Part shown: one piece after another, positions 5,806-11,618 of the stretch
How positions within the stretch are numbered: the first letter of the stretch is position 1
Layout of the letters: each line of letters opens with the position of its first letter
From: Chloroflexota bacterium
GTDB lineage: Bacteria > Chloroflexota > Anaerolineae > Caldilineales > Caldilineaceae
NCBI GenBank assembly: GCA_018969295.1
Contig: JAGWYN010000076.1
Coordinates: 1-11,618 of the forward strand
Length of the DNA stretch: 11,618 nt
Direction: 5' to 3'
Made by a program: the position numbers and the translations under genes
Notes under the pieces: model-generated
Told to the model about the DNA's origin: nothing
Seen by the model: only the letters and a program-made list of their open reading frames with translations
Databases searched by the model: none

Positions 5806-6438
5806 ATGTCTACAGCACTGATCTGGGGGGCCAGCGGCGGAATCGGCAGGGCCTTGGTTGCCCTGCTCCACAGCCACGGATGGACAGTCGGCGCGGTCAG
5901 CCGCCATCCCCAAGACCTGGCTGATCTCACCGAGTTCCGCTATGAAGCAGACGCCGGAGACGCCTTCAGCGCGCACCAGGCTGTCTACAGAGCGGCACAA
6001 GAACTGCCAGCGGTCGACCTCTGGCTCTACGCAGCCGGCGACATCCTCTCCAGCCCGGTTGCCGACCTTGCCCCGGCCGACTGGAAACGCATCCTGGACG
6101 CCAACCTGACCGGCGCCTACACCAGCACCCACCTCAGCCTGCCCTTGCTGGCCGAGAAAGCCCATCTGATGTATGTCGGCGCCTACAGCGAAAAGCTGCG
6201 CCTGCCCGGCCTCTCCGCCTATGCTGCGGCCAAGGCTGGGCTGGAAGCCTTTGCCGCAGCACTGGCCAAAGAACAGCGCGAGCGCCGCGTCACTGTGGTG
6301 CGTCCAGGGGCCGTAGACACGCCGCTGTGGACCAAAATGCCGCTGCGGCTGCCGCGCGGCGCCAGCTCGCCAGCCGCGATCGCCGAACGAATGCTCGAAG
6401 CCTACCAGGCGGGCACCGTCGGCACCTTGGATCTGTAA
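5806..6438 (+). CDS. Short-chain dehydrogenase/reductase, atypical active site
   Basis: This 210-residue Rossmann protein has the SDR cofactor loop GASGGIGR (8-15), an AAGD segment (76-79) in place of NNAG, the structural Asn100 in DANLTGAY, the Tyr139-x-x-x-Lys143 pair and PGAVDTP (168-173). The usual catalytic Ser, about 13 residues before the Tyr, falls at Ala126 in VGAYSE; the nearest Ser is 128. The enzyme may use Ser128 through a local shift, or may be catalytically changed. The substrate is unknown, and NAD(P)H is expected as cofactor. AGAGGAGA (5787-5794) lies somewhat far (11 nt) from ATG 5806. A small membrane protein gene begins seven bases after its stop, so they are probably cotranscribed. 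Confidence 0.8.
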   Translation: MSTALIWGASGGIGRALVALLHSHGWTVGAVSRHPQDLADLTEFRYEADAGDAFSAHQAVYRAAQELPAVDLWLYAAGDILSSPVADLAPADWKRILDANLTGAYTSTHLSLPLLAEKAHLMYVGAYSEKLRLPGLSAYAAAKAGLEAFAAALAKEQRERRVTVVRPGAVDTPLWTKMPLRLPRGASSPAAIAERMLEAYQAGTVGTLDL

Positions 6439-6445
6439 GCCCACA

Positions 6446-6883
6446 ATGCAGCTGCGTGCCCTGCAGCAGGCTCTGGCGCTCCGGCTGATGCTCTGGAGCC
6501 TCCTCAGCATCGCCGTCGGATTGCTGCTGCAAAAAACAGCGCTCCCCTTCTGGCGGGCCTTCGGCCAGCAGACCGCTGGCTGGGGCGCGATCGACGGCGC
6601 AATCGCACTGGCAGGCTGGCGCAGCGGGGCACAATCCCCCCCAGCCCAGGAACTGCCCGAACTGCGCAAGTTGCGCGCACTTCTTTGGGGCAACGCTCTC
6701 CTGGACCTGCTCTACATCGCCGTCGGGCTGCTGCTCTGGCGCCAGGCTGGCCCGACACGCCGCGGGCACGGCGCTGCCGTTGTGCTGCAAGGTCTCTTTC
6801 TGGCTATTTTTGACTGGGTCCACGCCCGCGCCACCGCTCAACTCGAAAAACAGTGCAAGGATCTACATGACCACAAACCATGA
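6446..6883 (+). CDS. Small membrane protein of unknown function
   Basis: The 145-residue protein has four likely membrane segments, at about 12-29, 44-58, 80-97 and 108-125. The two halves look similar: each starts with a hydrophobic helix containing IAVGLLL (22-28 and 91-97), and the second helices contain GAIDGAIALAGW and LFLAIFDWVHA. It resembles small uncharacterised families such as DUF6992, but that is recall and not certain. A basic and Gln-rich N-terminus and a hydrophilic tail (126-145) flank the helices. No strong ribosome binding site precedes ATG 6446, seven bases after the SDR stop. Its 3' end overlaps the FAD gene start by 17 bp, so it probably belongs to one transcript with both neighbours. 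No function is proposed. Confidence 0.7.
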   Translation: MQLRALQQALALRLMLWSLLSIAVGLLLQKTALPFWRAFGQQTAGWGAIDGAIALAGWRSGAQSPPAQELPELRKLRALLWGNALLDLLYIAVGLLLWRQAGPTRRGHGAAVVLQGLFLAIFDWVHARATAQLEKQCKDLHDHKP

Positions 6884-7919
6884 TGTCGTGCAGGATGTCG
6901 TGATCGTCGGGGCGGGGATCAGCGGGCTGATGGCCTCCATCCGCCTGGGAACTGCTGGGCTGCGGGTCGTCGTCGTCGACAAAGGACGCAGTGTCGGTGG
7001 GCGACTCGCCACCCGCCGTGTCGCAGGGGGACGGGCCGACCACGGCGCCCAGTTCTTCACCGTGCGCCACGAACGCTTTGCCCGCTGGGTGGAAGAATGG
7101 CGTCAAACTGGCCTGGTCTACCCCTGGTCCCATGGCTGGAGCGACGGCAGCCTGGCCAGCACCTCCCCCGACGGCCACCCCCGCTACGCTGTGCAGGGAG
7201 GAATGAACACCCTGGCCCGCCATCTGGCGACCCAGGCAGCCGCCAGCGGGGTTCTGCTGCGCACCGACACGCGCGTCACAGCCCTCACCCCCGAGAACGC
7301 TGGCTGGCAATTCACCGCCGAAGAGGGGACACCGCTGCTCGCACGGGCAGCAGTTCTCACCGCACCGGTGCCCCAGAGCCTTGCCCTGCTGCGTGGGGTG
7401 CAACTGGCAGAACCCGAACGCGCCCACCTCGAACGCATCCGCTACGAACCCGCTCTGTGCGGCCTCTTCGTGGTCGAAGGGGGGGTGACATTGCCTGAAC
7501 CTGGCGCGGTACAGCGGCCAGGCGCCGAGATCGCCTGGATCGCCGACAACCAGCGCAAAGGAATTTCGCCCGGCGCAACCGTCGTGACGCTGCACGCCGG
7601 CGGAGAGTGGAGTGCCGCCCACTACGACGAGCCAGACGAACGGGTCGAGGCCGCTTTCTCTGCCGGTCTGGCACCCTGGCTGGCCAAAGACGCGACCGTG
7701 GTCGAAGCGCAGGTCAAACGCTGGCGCTATGCCGCGCCCACCGTGCTGCACCCTGAACGGCTGCTGCGAGCCAGCACCGCTGCACCCCTGCTCTTCGGCG
7801 GCGACGCGTTCGGAGAGCCCCGCGTCGAAGGAGCGGCGCTCTCCGGTCTGGCACTCGGCGACGCACTGGTCGCCGAATTCACCCCTGCTCGTCTGCCAAC
7901 GCCTGCGCCTGCTCAATAA
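6867..7919 (+). CDS. Renalase-like NAD(P)/FAD-dependent oxidoreductase
   Basis: The 350-residue flavoprotein starts with a dinucleotide-binding fold VVIVGAGISGLMAS (11-24), then VVVVDKGRSVGGRLATRR (34-51) and the family marker ADHGAQFFTVR (57-67). YAVQGGMNTLARHLA and the C-terminal LFGGDAFGEP...EGAALSGLALGDAL complete the FAD site. This pattern fits bacterial renalase-like amine oxidases and their cyanobacterial relatives; the substrate is not known. ATG 6867 is preceded by AAGG (6857-6860). A longer frame from 6780 exists but lies inside the previous gene and lacks a ribosome binding site. The last 13 codons plus the stop lie over the 3' end of the convergent polymer-forming protein gene. 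The C-terminal Pro/Ala tail (PARLPTPAPAQ) is probably disordered. Confidence 0.82.
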   Translation: MTTNHDVVQDVVIVGAGISGLMASIRLGTAGLRVVVVDKGRSVGGRLATRRVAGGRADHGAQFFTVRHERFARWVEEWRQTGLVYPWSHGWSDGSLASTSPDGHPRYAVQGGMNTLARHLATQAAASGVLLRTDTRVTALTPENAGWQFTAEEGTPLLARAAVLTAPVPQSLALLRGVQLAEPERAHLERIRYEPALCGLFVVEGGVTLPEPGAVQRPGAEIAWIADNQRKGISPGATVVTLHAGGEWSAAHYDEPDERVEAAFSAGLAPWLAKDATVVEAQVKRWRYAAPTVLHPERLLRASTAAPLLFGGDAFGEPRVEGAALSGLALGDALVAEFTPARLPTPAPAQ

Positions 7920-9228
7920 TCGCCGAACTCCGGATCCGCCCCTCCGGCCACAACACAATCTTGGCAATCTCGGCAGGGGTGCAGCGGGCCAGCTGGGCAA
8001 AGGTCAGAATTCCAGCAGCCTTAAGGCGCTGGTCGAACACAATCCCGATCCCGTTGATGCGCGTGAAGTTGTCGCTGCGCTGCACAACCTCTGCCTCCTG
8101 GGCCACCCCACTCTCTGACAAGTCAGAGAGCGGCCCGTCAGCAGCAGAAGAGGGCTCTGCGGCAACCTCTGGCCCGCCGACCGCTCTGGCAGCAGGCGGC
8201 CCGCTGAGTTTGAGGGCGCTGACCAGCACAGCACCGGTTCCCAGAGCACTTACCAACAGAGCCGCCAGCGAGGCAAAAAAGCCAAAACAACTGCCGAAAA
8301 TCCAGAGAGAGGCGACCACAACGCCCGGCAGCAGAATTCCGACGGCAGGGCGGAAGAGGCGCGGCAGACCCAGCCTGGCGTTTGCCCGCAGCCCAATCTC
8401 ATCGCCAAGCGCTGCCAGCCCGACCAGGTTGACAGCACCGAACAAAAGCGCCAGCAACAGAGCAGGCGGGCGAAAACAGACCGACAGCCACAGCAAGCCG
8501 ATCAAAGCCCCTCCCACCAGGTTGAAGAGCAGACCGGCCGCAAAACTGAGGGCTGTGCGGTCCACCAGAACCCGACGAGAGTTTTCGACCCATGCCGGAC
8601 GCACCTGCACGAGCAGGATCCCTGCACCCGCGGCCAGCCCGAGCAGCAACACAGCCCGCACGATCCGACCGACCAGATTCCACAACAGTTCCAGCAGGCT
8701 GGGCGTTTGGACAGGAGAAGGCACAGCCAGCGCAGGCAGATCGGGCAGATCCAGGGCGGTCGACGGGCCGCGCAGCACGCTTCCCTGCACCACCGCCCCG
8801 CGCTGCTGGTCGACTTCCCCGCTGACTACGCTGATATCGCCGCCGACAAACGCCTCTGCCCCCAGCTCGACATCGCCGCTCAGGGCAGTGATCGAGCCGC
8901 CGACATTGCCGTCGATCTGCACGTCCCCGCTGAAAGCGGTGATGTCCCCGACGACTCCCCCGCCCGCTTCGACGGCAACCTCGCCGGCGTAGACCACCAG
9001 ACTGCCCCGGATCTCGCTGTCCGAGTCGACCGTGACCTCTCCGTTCAGGACGGTGATGTCACCCTCCAGAACTTCGCCGCTTCGCACGCGCAGGTCCTCG
9101 TTGAAAACAGTCTGCTGCTGCACCACAGGCCGGTTGGCCGCCAGGAGAGGAGCCGCCAACAGCAGCGCCAACAGCAGCCCCGTGCAGAGCCCGACTGCCC
9201 CGATTTTCCAGCTTGCTTTTTGTTTCAT
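7879..9228 (-). CDS. Bactofilin-like polymer-forming membrane protein with C-terminal helix-hairpin-helix domain
   Basis: The 449-residue protein has four parts. A signal peptide (1-31) comes first. A right-handed beta-helix-like region of short repeats (about 45-152, such as GDITVLNGEV, GDITAFSGDV, GSITALSGDV, GDISVVSGEV) resembles bactofilin/polymer-forming cytoskeletal domains. About five membrane segments follow (roughly 184-208, 226-250, 254-275, 294-312 and 313-340). A soluble tail ends in a helix-hairpin-helix-like domain (386-447; DNFTRINGIGIVFDQRLKAAGILTFAQLA). By helix count the repeats would be outside and the tail in the cytoplasm. GGAGG (9239-9235) precedes ATG 9228, and an upstream in-frame ATG at 9303 is less likely. 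It is the last gene of the sigma/anti-sigma operon, 89 bp after the anti-sigma gene. Envelope integrity or adhesion is a reasonable but unproved role. Confidence 0.78.
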   Translation of the reverse strand: MKQKASWKIGAVGLCTGLLLALLLAAPLLAANRPVVQQQTVFNEDLRVRSGEVLEGDITVLNGEVTVDSDSEIRGSLVVYAGEVAVEAGGGVVGDITAFSGDVQIDGNVGGSITALSGDVELGAEAFVGGDISVVSGEVDQQRGAVVQGSVLRGPSTALDLPDLPALAVPSPVQTPSLLELLWNLVGRIVRAVLLLGLAAGAGILLVQVRPAWVENSRRVLVDRTALSFAAGLLFNLVGGALIGLLWLSVCFRPPALLLALLFGAVNLVGLAALGDEIGLRANARLGLPRLFRPAVGILLPGVVVASLWIFGSCFGFFASLAALLVSALGTGAVLVSALKLSGPPAARAVGGPEVAAEPSSAADGPLSDLSESGVAQEAEVVQRSDNFTRINGIGIVFDQRLKAAGILTFAQLARCTPAEIAKIVLWPEGRIRSSAIIEQAQALADEQG

Positions 9229-9317
9229 CAAATCCTCCGGCGAGATGCCCCTGCCTTTACGAGTGGGATTGTCACACCCACAAAGCCCGTCTGATCTTGC
9301 CAACTATCGCACACACG
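9229..9317. other. Spacer between the anti-sigma and polymer-forming protein genes
   Basis: The 89-bp gap holds the ribosome binding site of the downstream gene and a weak 5-bp stem, GTGGG (9263-9267) with CCCAC (9277-9281), without a T run. No good promoter boxes were seen on the minus strand, so readthrough from the sigma promoter is the simplest reading. Confidence 0.35.
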
Positions 9318-9908
9318 CTATTCTATCTGCAAGGGGACAGACAGGCGATCTGCTCTTGCACTGTGCCGGAGCAGCCACGCCCAGCCAGCCACCAAGAGAC
9401 CGGTGGCTGCAGCCGACAACCAGCCCAGCCACTGCAGCTGGGGGGCCAGGGCCAACAACGCTGCTGCTTCGACACTGCCCCCCCCCCACAGCCGAGCCGT
9501 GTTGTAGGTCACCAGCAGCGCGCGCACCTGCTCTGCCAGCCAGGGCGACTGTGTGTACACCAAAAAGATGACCCCTGCGGCAGCCACCCCAGCCACCCCA
9601 GCCAGCGCGCCCAGCGCCGCTGCCGCCAGGATCAAAAAAACCCGCTGATGGGCTTGCCGCTCCTGCTCGGCCAGACGCCGTTCGAAGCGACGCACAAAGC
9701 CGGTCGCTGGCTCCAGCGCAGGTGTCGTCGCCAACAGTGTCTCCAGCTCCTGCCAGCGCAGCCAGAGCTGGGCAGACTCTGGCTGTTCGGCCAGCAACGC
9801 TGCAAAGTGCACCTGCGCCTCTGGGCCCAACTCCCCGTCGAGCGCCTGCGCCATCCACCACTCCAGCTCCCCCGATTCATCCAGCACCCCCTGAAGACGA
9901 TCGGCCAT
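9318..9908 (-). CDS. Membrane anti-sigma factor (zinc-less)
   Basis: The 196-residue protein begins with an anti-sigma-type N-terminal domain (about 13-60; WWMAQALDGELGPEAQVHFAALLAEQPES), which resembles the helical domain of ECF anti-sigma factors. It contains no cysteine, so the usual HxxxCxxC zinc site is missing. Membrane helices lie at about 90-118 and 159-181, putting both termini in the cytoplasm with a loop of about 40 residues outside. It should bind and silence the sigma factor encoded 15 bp upstream until a membrane or envelope signal arrives. GGAGGAG (9920-9914) sits five bases before ATG 9908. The identification rests on position, N-terminal pattern and topology, because sequence conservation in this family is low. 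Confidence 0.75.
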   Translation of the reverse strand: MADRLQGVLDESGELEWWMAQALDGELGPEAQVHFAALLAEQPESAQLWLRWQELETLLATTPALEPATGFVRRFERRLAEQERQAHQRVFLILAAAALGALAGVAGVAAAGVIFLVYTQSPWLAEQVRALLVTYNTARLWGGGSVEAAALLALAPQLQWLGWLSAAATGLLVAGWAWLLRHSARADRLSVPLQIE

Positions 9909-9923
9909 ACACGCTCCTCCTGC

Positions 9924-10547
9924 CTACCTTTCGGCCAGCGCCAGCTGGACAAACGACCCAGCGCCCTCCGCCTTTCCGGCGCTGGGCGACACAGACAACG
10001 CCTCTGCACGCCGGGAAAGGGTCACCAGCTGCTGGCGAGCTCGAAAGAGCCTGCTCTTCACGGTGGCAACCGTCACCTGCATGGCTGCAGCAATTTCTTC
10101 GTAGCTCAACTCCTCCCAATACCGCAGCACAAGCGGAGTGCGATATTCCGGAGCCAGCTGCTCCAGCAAAGACTGGACCTCCAGACGGGTTTCCTGGCGG
10201 AGCAGATGCTGTTCTGGGCGCAGACCCTCCCCTTCCAGCTCTTGCAACACAGGGTTGTCGTCGATCGAAATCTGCGTGGTCCGTCGTTTGCGCAGCTGGT
10301 CGATACAATGATGGTTGGCGATCGCAAACAGCCAGGTCGAAAACTTCATCGCTGGATCATACTGGCCAAGCCGACTGTAGGCGCGCAAAAAAACCTCCTG
10401 GGCAGCATCTTCAGCTTCCTCCAAATTGCCCAGCATGCGATAGGTCAAATTGAAGACCGGGCGCTGATAGGCGTCGACCAGGTGGCTGAACGCCCCCCGA
10501 TCCCCGCGCAACGCCTGCTCCAGCCAGAATTGCTCCTGTTCGTTCAT
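9924..10547 (-). CDS. ECF-type RNA polymerase sigma factor
   Basis: The 207-residue protein has sigma region 2 (about 20-88, with YQRPVFNLTYRMLGN, the AEDAAQEVFLRAY motif and FSTWLFAIANHHCIDQLRKR) and region 4 (about 125-176, with the helix-turn-helix SYEEIAAAMQVTVATVKSRLFRARQQL). It lacks regions 1 and 3, as ECF factors do, and directs RNA polymerase to a stress-type regulon. A 30-residue tail after region 4 is unusual but short. ATG 10547 follows AGGAAG and gives the normal N-terminus MNEQEQFWLEQALRGD. In-frame ATGs at 10565 and 10628 would add residues without a family match. It is the first gene of the operon with the anti-sigma factor and the polymer-forming protein, and probably drives its own promoter at 10685-10660. 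Confidence 0.92.
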   Translation of the reverse strand: MNEQEQFWLEQALRGDRGAFSHLVDAYQRPVFNLTYRMLGNLEEAEDAAQEVFLRAYSRLGQYDPAMKFSTWLFAIANHHCIDQLRKRRTTQISIDDNPVLQELEGEGLRPEQHLLRQETRLEVQSLLEQLAPEYRTPLVLRYWEELSYEEIAAAMQVTVATVKSRLFRARQQLVTLSRRAEALSVSPSAGKAEGAGSFVQLALAER

Positions 10548-10600
10548 CGCTTCCTGTCTTGCCATCGCACAAAGAGGTGGCTTCCCTTCTCGTAAAGCTG

Positions 10601-10610
10601 GACAATTGTC
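10601..10610. promoter_or_regulatory. Palindrome GACAATTGTC in the sigma gene leader
   Basis: A perfect 10-bp palindrome lies between the proposed sigma promoter and the sigma start codon, flanked by CTGGA and TCCAG (10598-10602 and 10613-10617). It could be an operator for a dimeric repressor or a small hairpin. The match may also be chance. Confidence 0.25.
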
Positions 10611-10659
10611 TCTCCAGAAGCCCCCCACCGCCTGCTCTTGTGCCAGTTTCCTACTATAC

Positions 10660-10685
10660 TACGCAGCACAACACAAAAAGTTACA
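10660..10685 (-). promoter_or_regulatory. ECF (SigW-like) promoter upstream of the sigma gene
   Basis: Reading leftward, TGTAAC (10685-10680) is followed by exactly 16 bases starting with a T run (TTTTTGTGTTGTGCTG) and then CGTA (10663-10660). This matches the ECF/SigW pattern TGAAAC-N16-CGTA with one mismatch and the right spacing. TATAGT (10658-10653) lies just downstream but has no good -35 at 17 bp. The start site would be about 105 nt ahead of the sigma gene, so autoregulation is likely. Confidence 0.5.
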
Positions 10686-10730
10686 GCAAGCTGCAGGGGA
10701 TGGGACTCGGGCACAAGACTTTTTTGTGTT
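10670..10730. repeat. 10-bp inverted repeat between divergent promoters
   Basis: AACACAAAAA (10670-10679) and TTTTTGTGTT (10721-10730) are perfect reverse complements, 41 bp apart. The left arm forms most of the spacer of the leftward ECF-type promoter. The right arm runs into the TAAAAT box of the rightward gene. Both promoters therefore carry the same motif pointing outward, which suggests a shared regulator. Confidence 0.45.
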
Positions 10731-10735
10731 AAAAT
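10727..10735 (+). promoter_or_regulatory. Extended -10 promoter for the cohesin gene
   Basis: TGTTAAAAT combines the extended -10 TG with TAAAAT (5 of 6 to TATAAT). No good -35 is present 16-18 bp upstream, as is common for extended -10 promoters. Transcription would begin near 10742, about 40 nt before the ATG at 10783. Confidence 0.4.
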
Positions 10736-10782
10736 CATTTTATCGATTGCCAAACGCAAAATCCAGGCCGAGAAATCAAGCG

Positions 10783-11618
10783 ATGAGCAGACCAGACCCC
10801 AAAATGAACGTTGCACACAGGTTTTCCAAGCTGTTGGTTCTTCTTCGTTGCAAGTGGGTTGTTGCATTGCCAACATTGCTCACCTGGATGGTGTGCTGGT
10901 GTATTCTACCTGTACAAGCCCAGACCCCTCCAGCCACAGCCACCCCTGAACCTGGCACAGTACTGGTTCTGCAACCGTCCATTACAACGATTCCTGTAGG
11001 CCAGGTTTTTAGCGCCACAATCCAGGTGCGTACCGGCCAGCTGGTGGACGGTGTTGCCGCTTATGTAAACTTTGACCCAACTGTGCTGCAAGTAGCAGCC
11101 ATCTCTCCCGGCAACAGTCTTTCGCTCGAATTGCAGAACCAGATCGACAACACGCAGGGACATATCAATTTTGTTGCCGGTCAACTAAACAGTCCATTTC
11201 CCTCTCGTGATTTTGTTCTCGCAACAATCCGCTTTCAAGCCACGCGACAAATTTTTGAAACGCTGCTCACCTTTGAAAGTGTGGACCCCCAACGGCAAAG
11301 CAGCGTCACATTTAACGGCAACTTGATTCTCAACAATTACCAAAATGCTGCTGTCACTGTGATAGCTCCGCCCACGGCGACACCGACTCTCACACTGGCC
11401 CCGCCCACGGCGACACCGACCCCCACACTGGCCCCGCCCACGGCGACACGAACCCCCGTTCCGCCCACGGCGACACGGACCCCCGTTCCGCCCACGGCGA
11501 CGCGGACCCCCGTTCCGCCCACGGCGACACGGACCCCCGTTCCGCCCACGGCGACGCGGACCCCCGTTCCGCCCACGGCGACGCGGACCCCCGTTCCGCC
11601 CACGGCGACGCGGACCCC
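10783..11618 (+). CDS. Secreted cohesin-domain protein with Pro/Thr repeat linker (3' end outside window)
   Basis: An open frame of 278 codons starts at ATG 10783 and is still open at the right edge. A basic N-terminus and hydrophobic core (17-42) with a likely cleavage site after VQA (46) form a signal peptide. Residues about 60-193 look like a cohesin/CBM2-3-like beta-sandwich: VGQVFSATIQVRTGQLVDGVAAYVNFDPTVLQV, then FVLATIRFQA and FNGNLIL. From residue 196 a Pro/Thr-rich linker repeats PPTATRTPV. Such proteins bind dockerins or act as surface scaffolds, and are common in Chloroflexota with PTATPT linkers. In-frame ATG 10804 is an alternative start; neither has a strong ribosome binding site. 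The coding sequence before the linker is visibly AT-richer than the other genes here. A dockerin, anchor or further domain may lie beyond the edge. Confidence 0.75.
   Translation, partial: MSRPDPKMNVAHRFSKLLVLLRCKWVVALPTLLTWMVCWCILPVQAQTPPATATPEPGTVLVLQPSITTIPVGQVFSATIQVRTGQLVDGVAAYVNFDPTVLQVAAISPGNSLSLELQNQIDNTQGHINFVAGQLNSPFPSRDFVLATIRFQATRQIFETLLTFESVDPQRQSSVTFNGNLILNNYQNAAVTVIAPPTATPTLTLAPPTATPTPTLAPPTATRTPVPPTATRTPVPPTATRTPVPPTATRTPVPPTATRTPVPPTATRTPVPPTATRT
11368..11618 (+). repeat. Coding minisatellite, 33-bp then 27-bp units
   Basis: Two 33-bp units (11368-11400 and 11401-11433; PPTATPTLTLA and PPTATPTPTLA) are followed by 27-bp units at 11434, 11461, 11488, 11515, 11542 and 11569, and a partial one at 11596 cut by the window edge. 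Each 27-bp unit encodes PPTATRTPV. Units differ mainly at one third-base position (ACA or ACG before CGG). Unit lengths are multiples of three, so the frame is kept and copy number can change without breaking the gene. The reverse strand also stays open across the repeats, as a shadow. Confidence 0.9.

Noticed and set aside
9263..9281. Possible terminator between the anti-sigma and polymer-forming protein genes
   Set aside because: The stem is only 5 bp with a 9-nt loop and is not followed by a T run on either strand.
9213..10595. Long rightward open frame (460 codons) opposite the sigma and anti-sigma genes
   Set aside because: The translation is Gln/Arg/Pro-rich and motif-free. The opposite strand encodes a textbook ECF sigma factor with good ribosome binding sites.
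11337..11603. Leftward open frame made of GGTGVRVAV repeats
   Set aside because: It is the reverse complement of the 27-bp coding repeat. It stays open only because the unit length is a multiple of three. The rightward frame has a signal peptide and a folded domain before it.

Overview
The window looks like a stretch of chromosome from a GC-rich member of the Chloroflexota, possibly a filamentous Anaerolineae or Caldilineae relative. This is inference from gene content: an acyclic-end carotenoid modification operon with a PlsY-type acyltransferase, a secreted cohesin-domain protein with Pro/Thr-rich linkers, and a bactofilin-like membrane protein ending in a helix-hairpin-helix domain. No rRNA, tRNA or CRISPR array was seen.

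Layout. (1) 1-689 is an AT-richer, gene-poor edge. It holds the first codons of a leftward gene (1-13) with a good ribosome binding site and a plausible promoter, a tandem array of a 22-bp repeat (262-349), and a short remnant of an ISAs1-type transposase (about 454-537). (2) 690-5594 is a tightly packed rightward operon: alpha/beta hydrolase, CruF-type carotenoid hydratase, PlsY-type acyltransferase, family 2 glycosyltransferase (CruG-like) and CrtI/CrtD-type desaturase. After the hydrolase the genes overlap by 4, 4 and 11 bases. (3) 5595-5805 is a spacer with inverted repeats. (4) 5806-7919 is a second rightward unit: short-chain dehydrogenase, small membrane protein, renalase-like FAD oxidoreductase. 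(5) 7879-10547 is a leftward operon, transcribed in the order ECF sigma factor, anti-sigma factor, polymer-forming membrane protein. Its last gene overlaps the FAD gene tail to tail by 41 bp. (6) 10548-10782 is a divergent promoter region. (7) From 10783 a secreted cohesin-domain protein runs off the right edge inside a 27-bp coding repeat.

How the genes may work together. Region 2 reads as a route to a glycosylated, possibly acylated carotenoid: hydration of the psi end (CruF), further desaturation next to the new hydroxyl (CrtD-like), sugar transfer (GT2) and perhaps fatty-acyl transfer to the sugar (PlsY-like). The acyl step is the most interesting untested idea here. Region 5 looks like a membrane or envelope signalling unit in which a sigma factor, held by a membrane anti-sigma factor without a zinc site, controls a surface bactofilin-like protein. 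A sequence resembling a SigW-type promoter lies upstream of the sigma gene and suggests autoregulation. The cohesin gene diverging from it may share this control, because a 10-bp inverted motif lies on both sides of the spacer.
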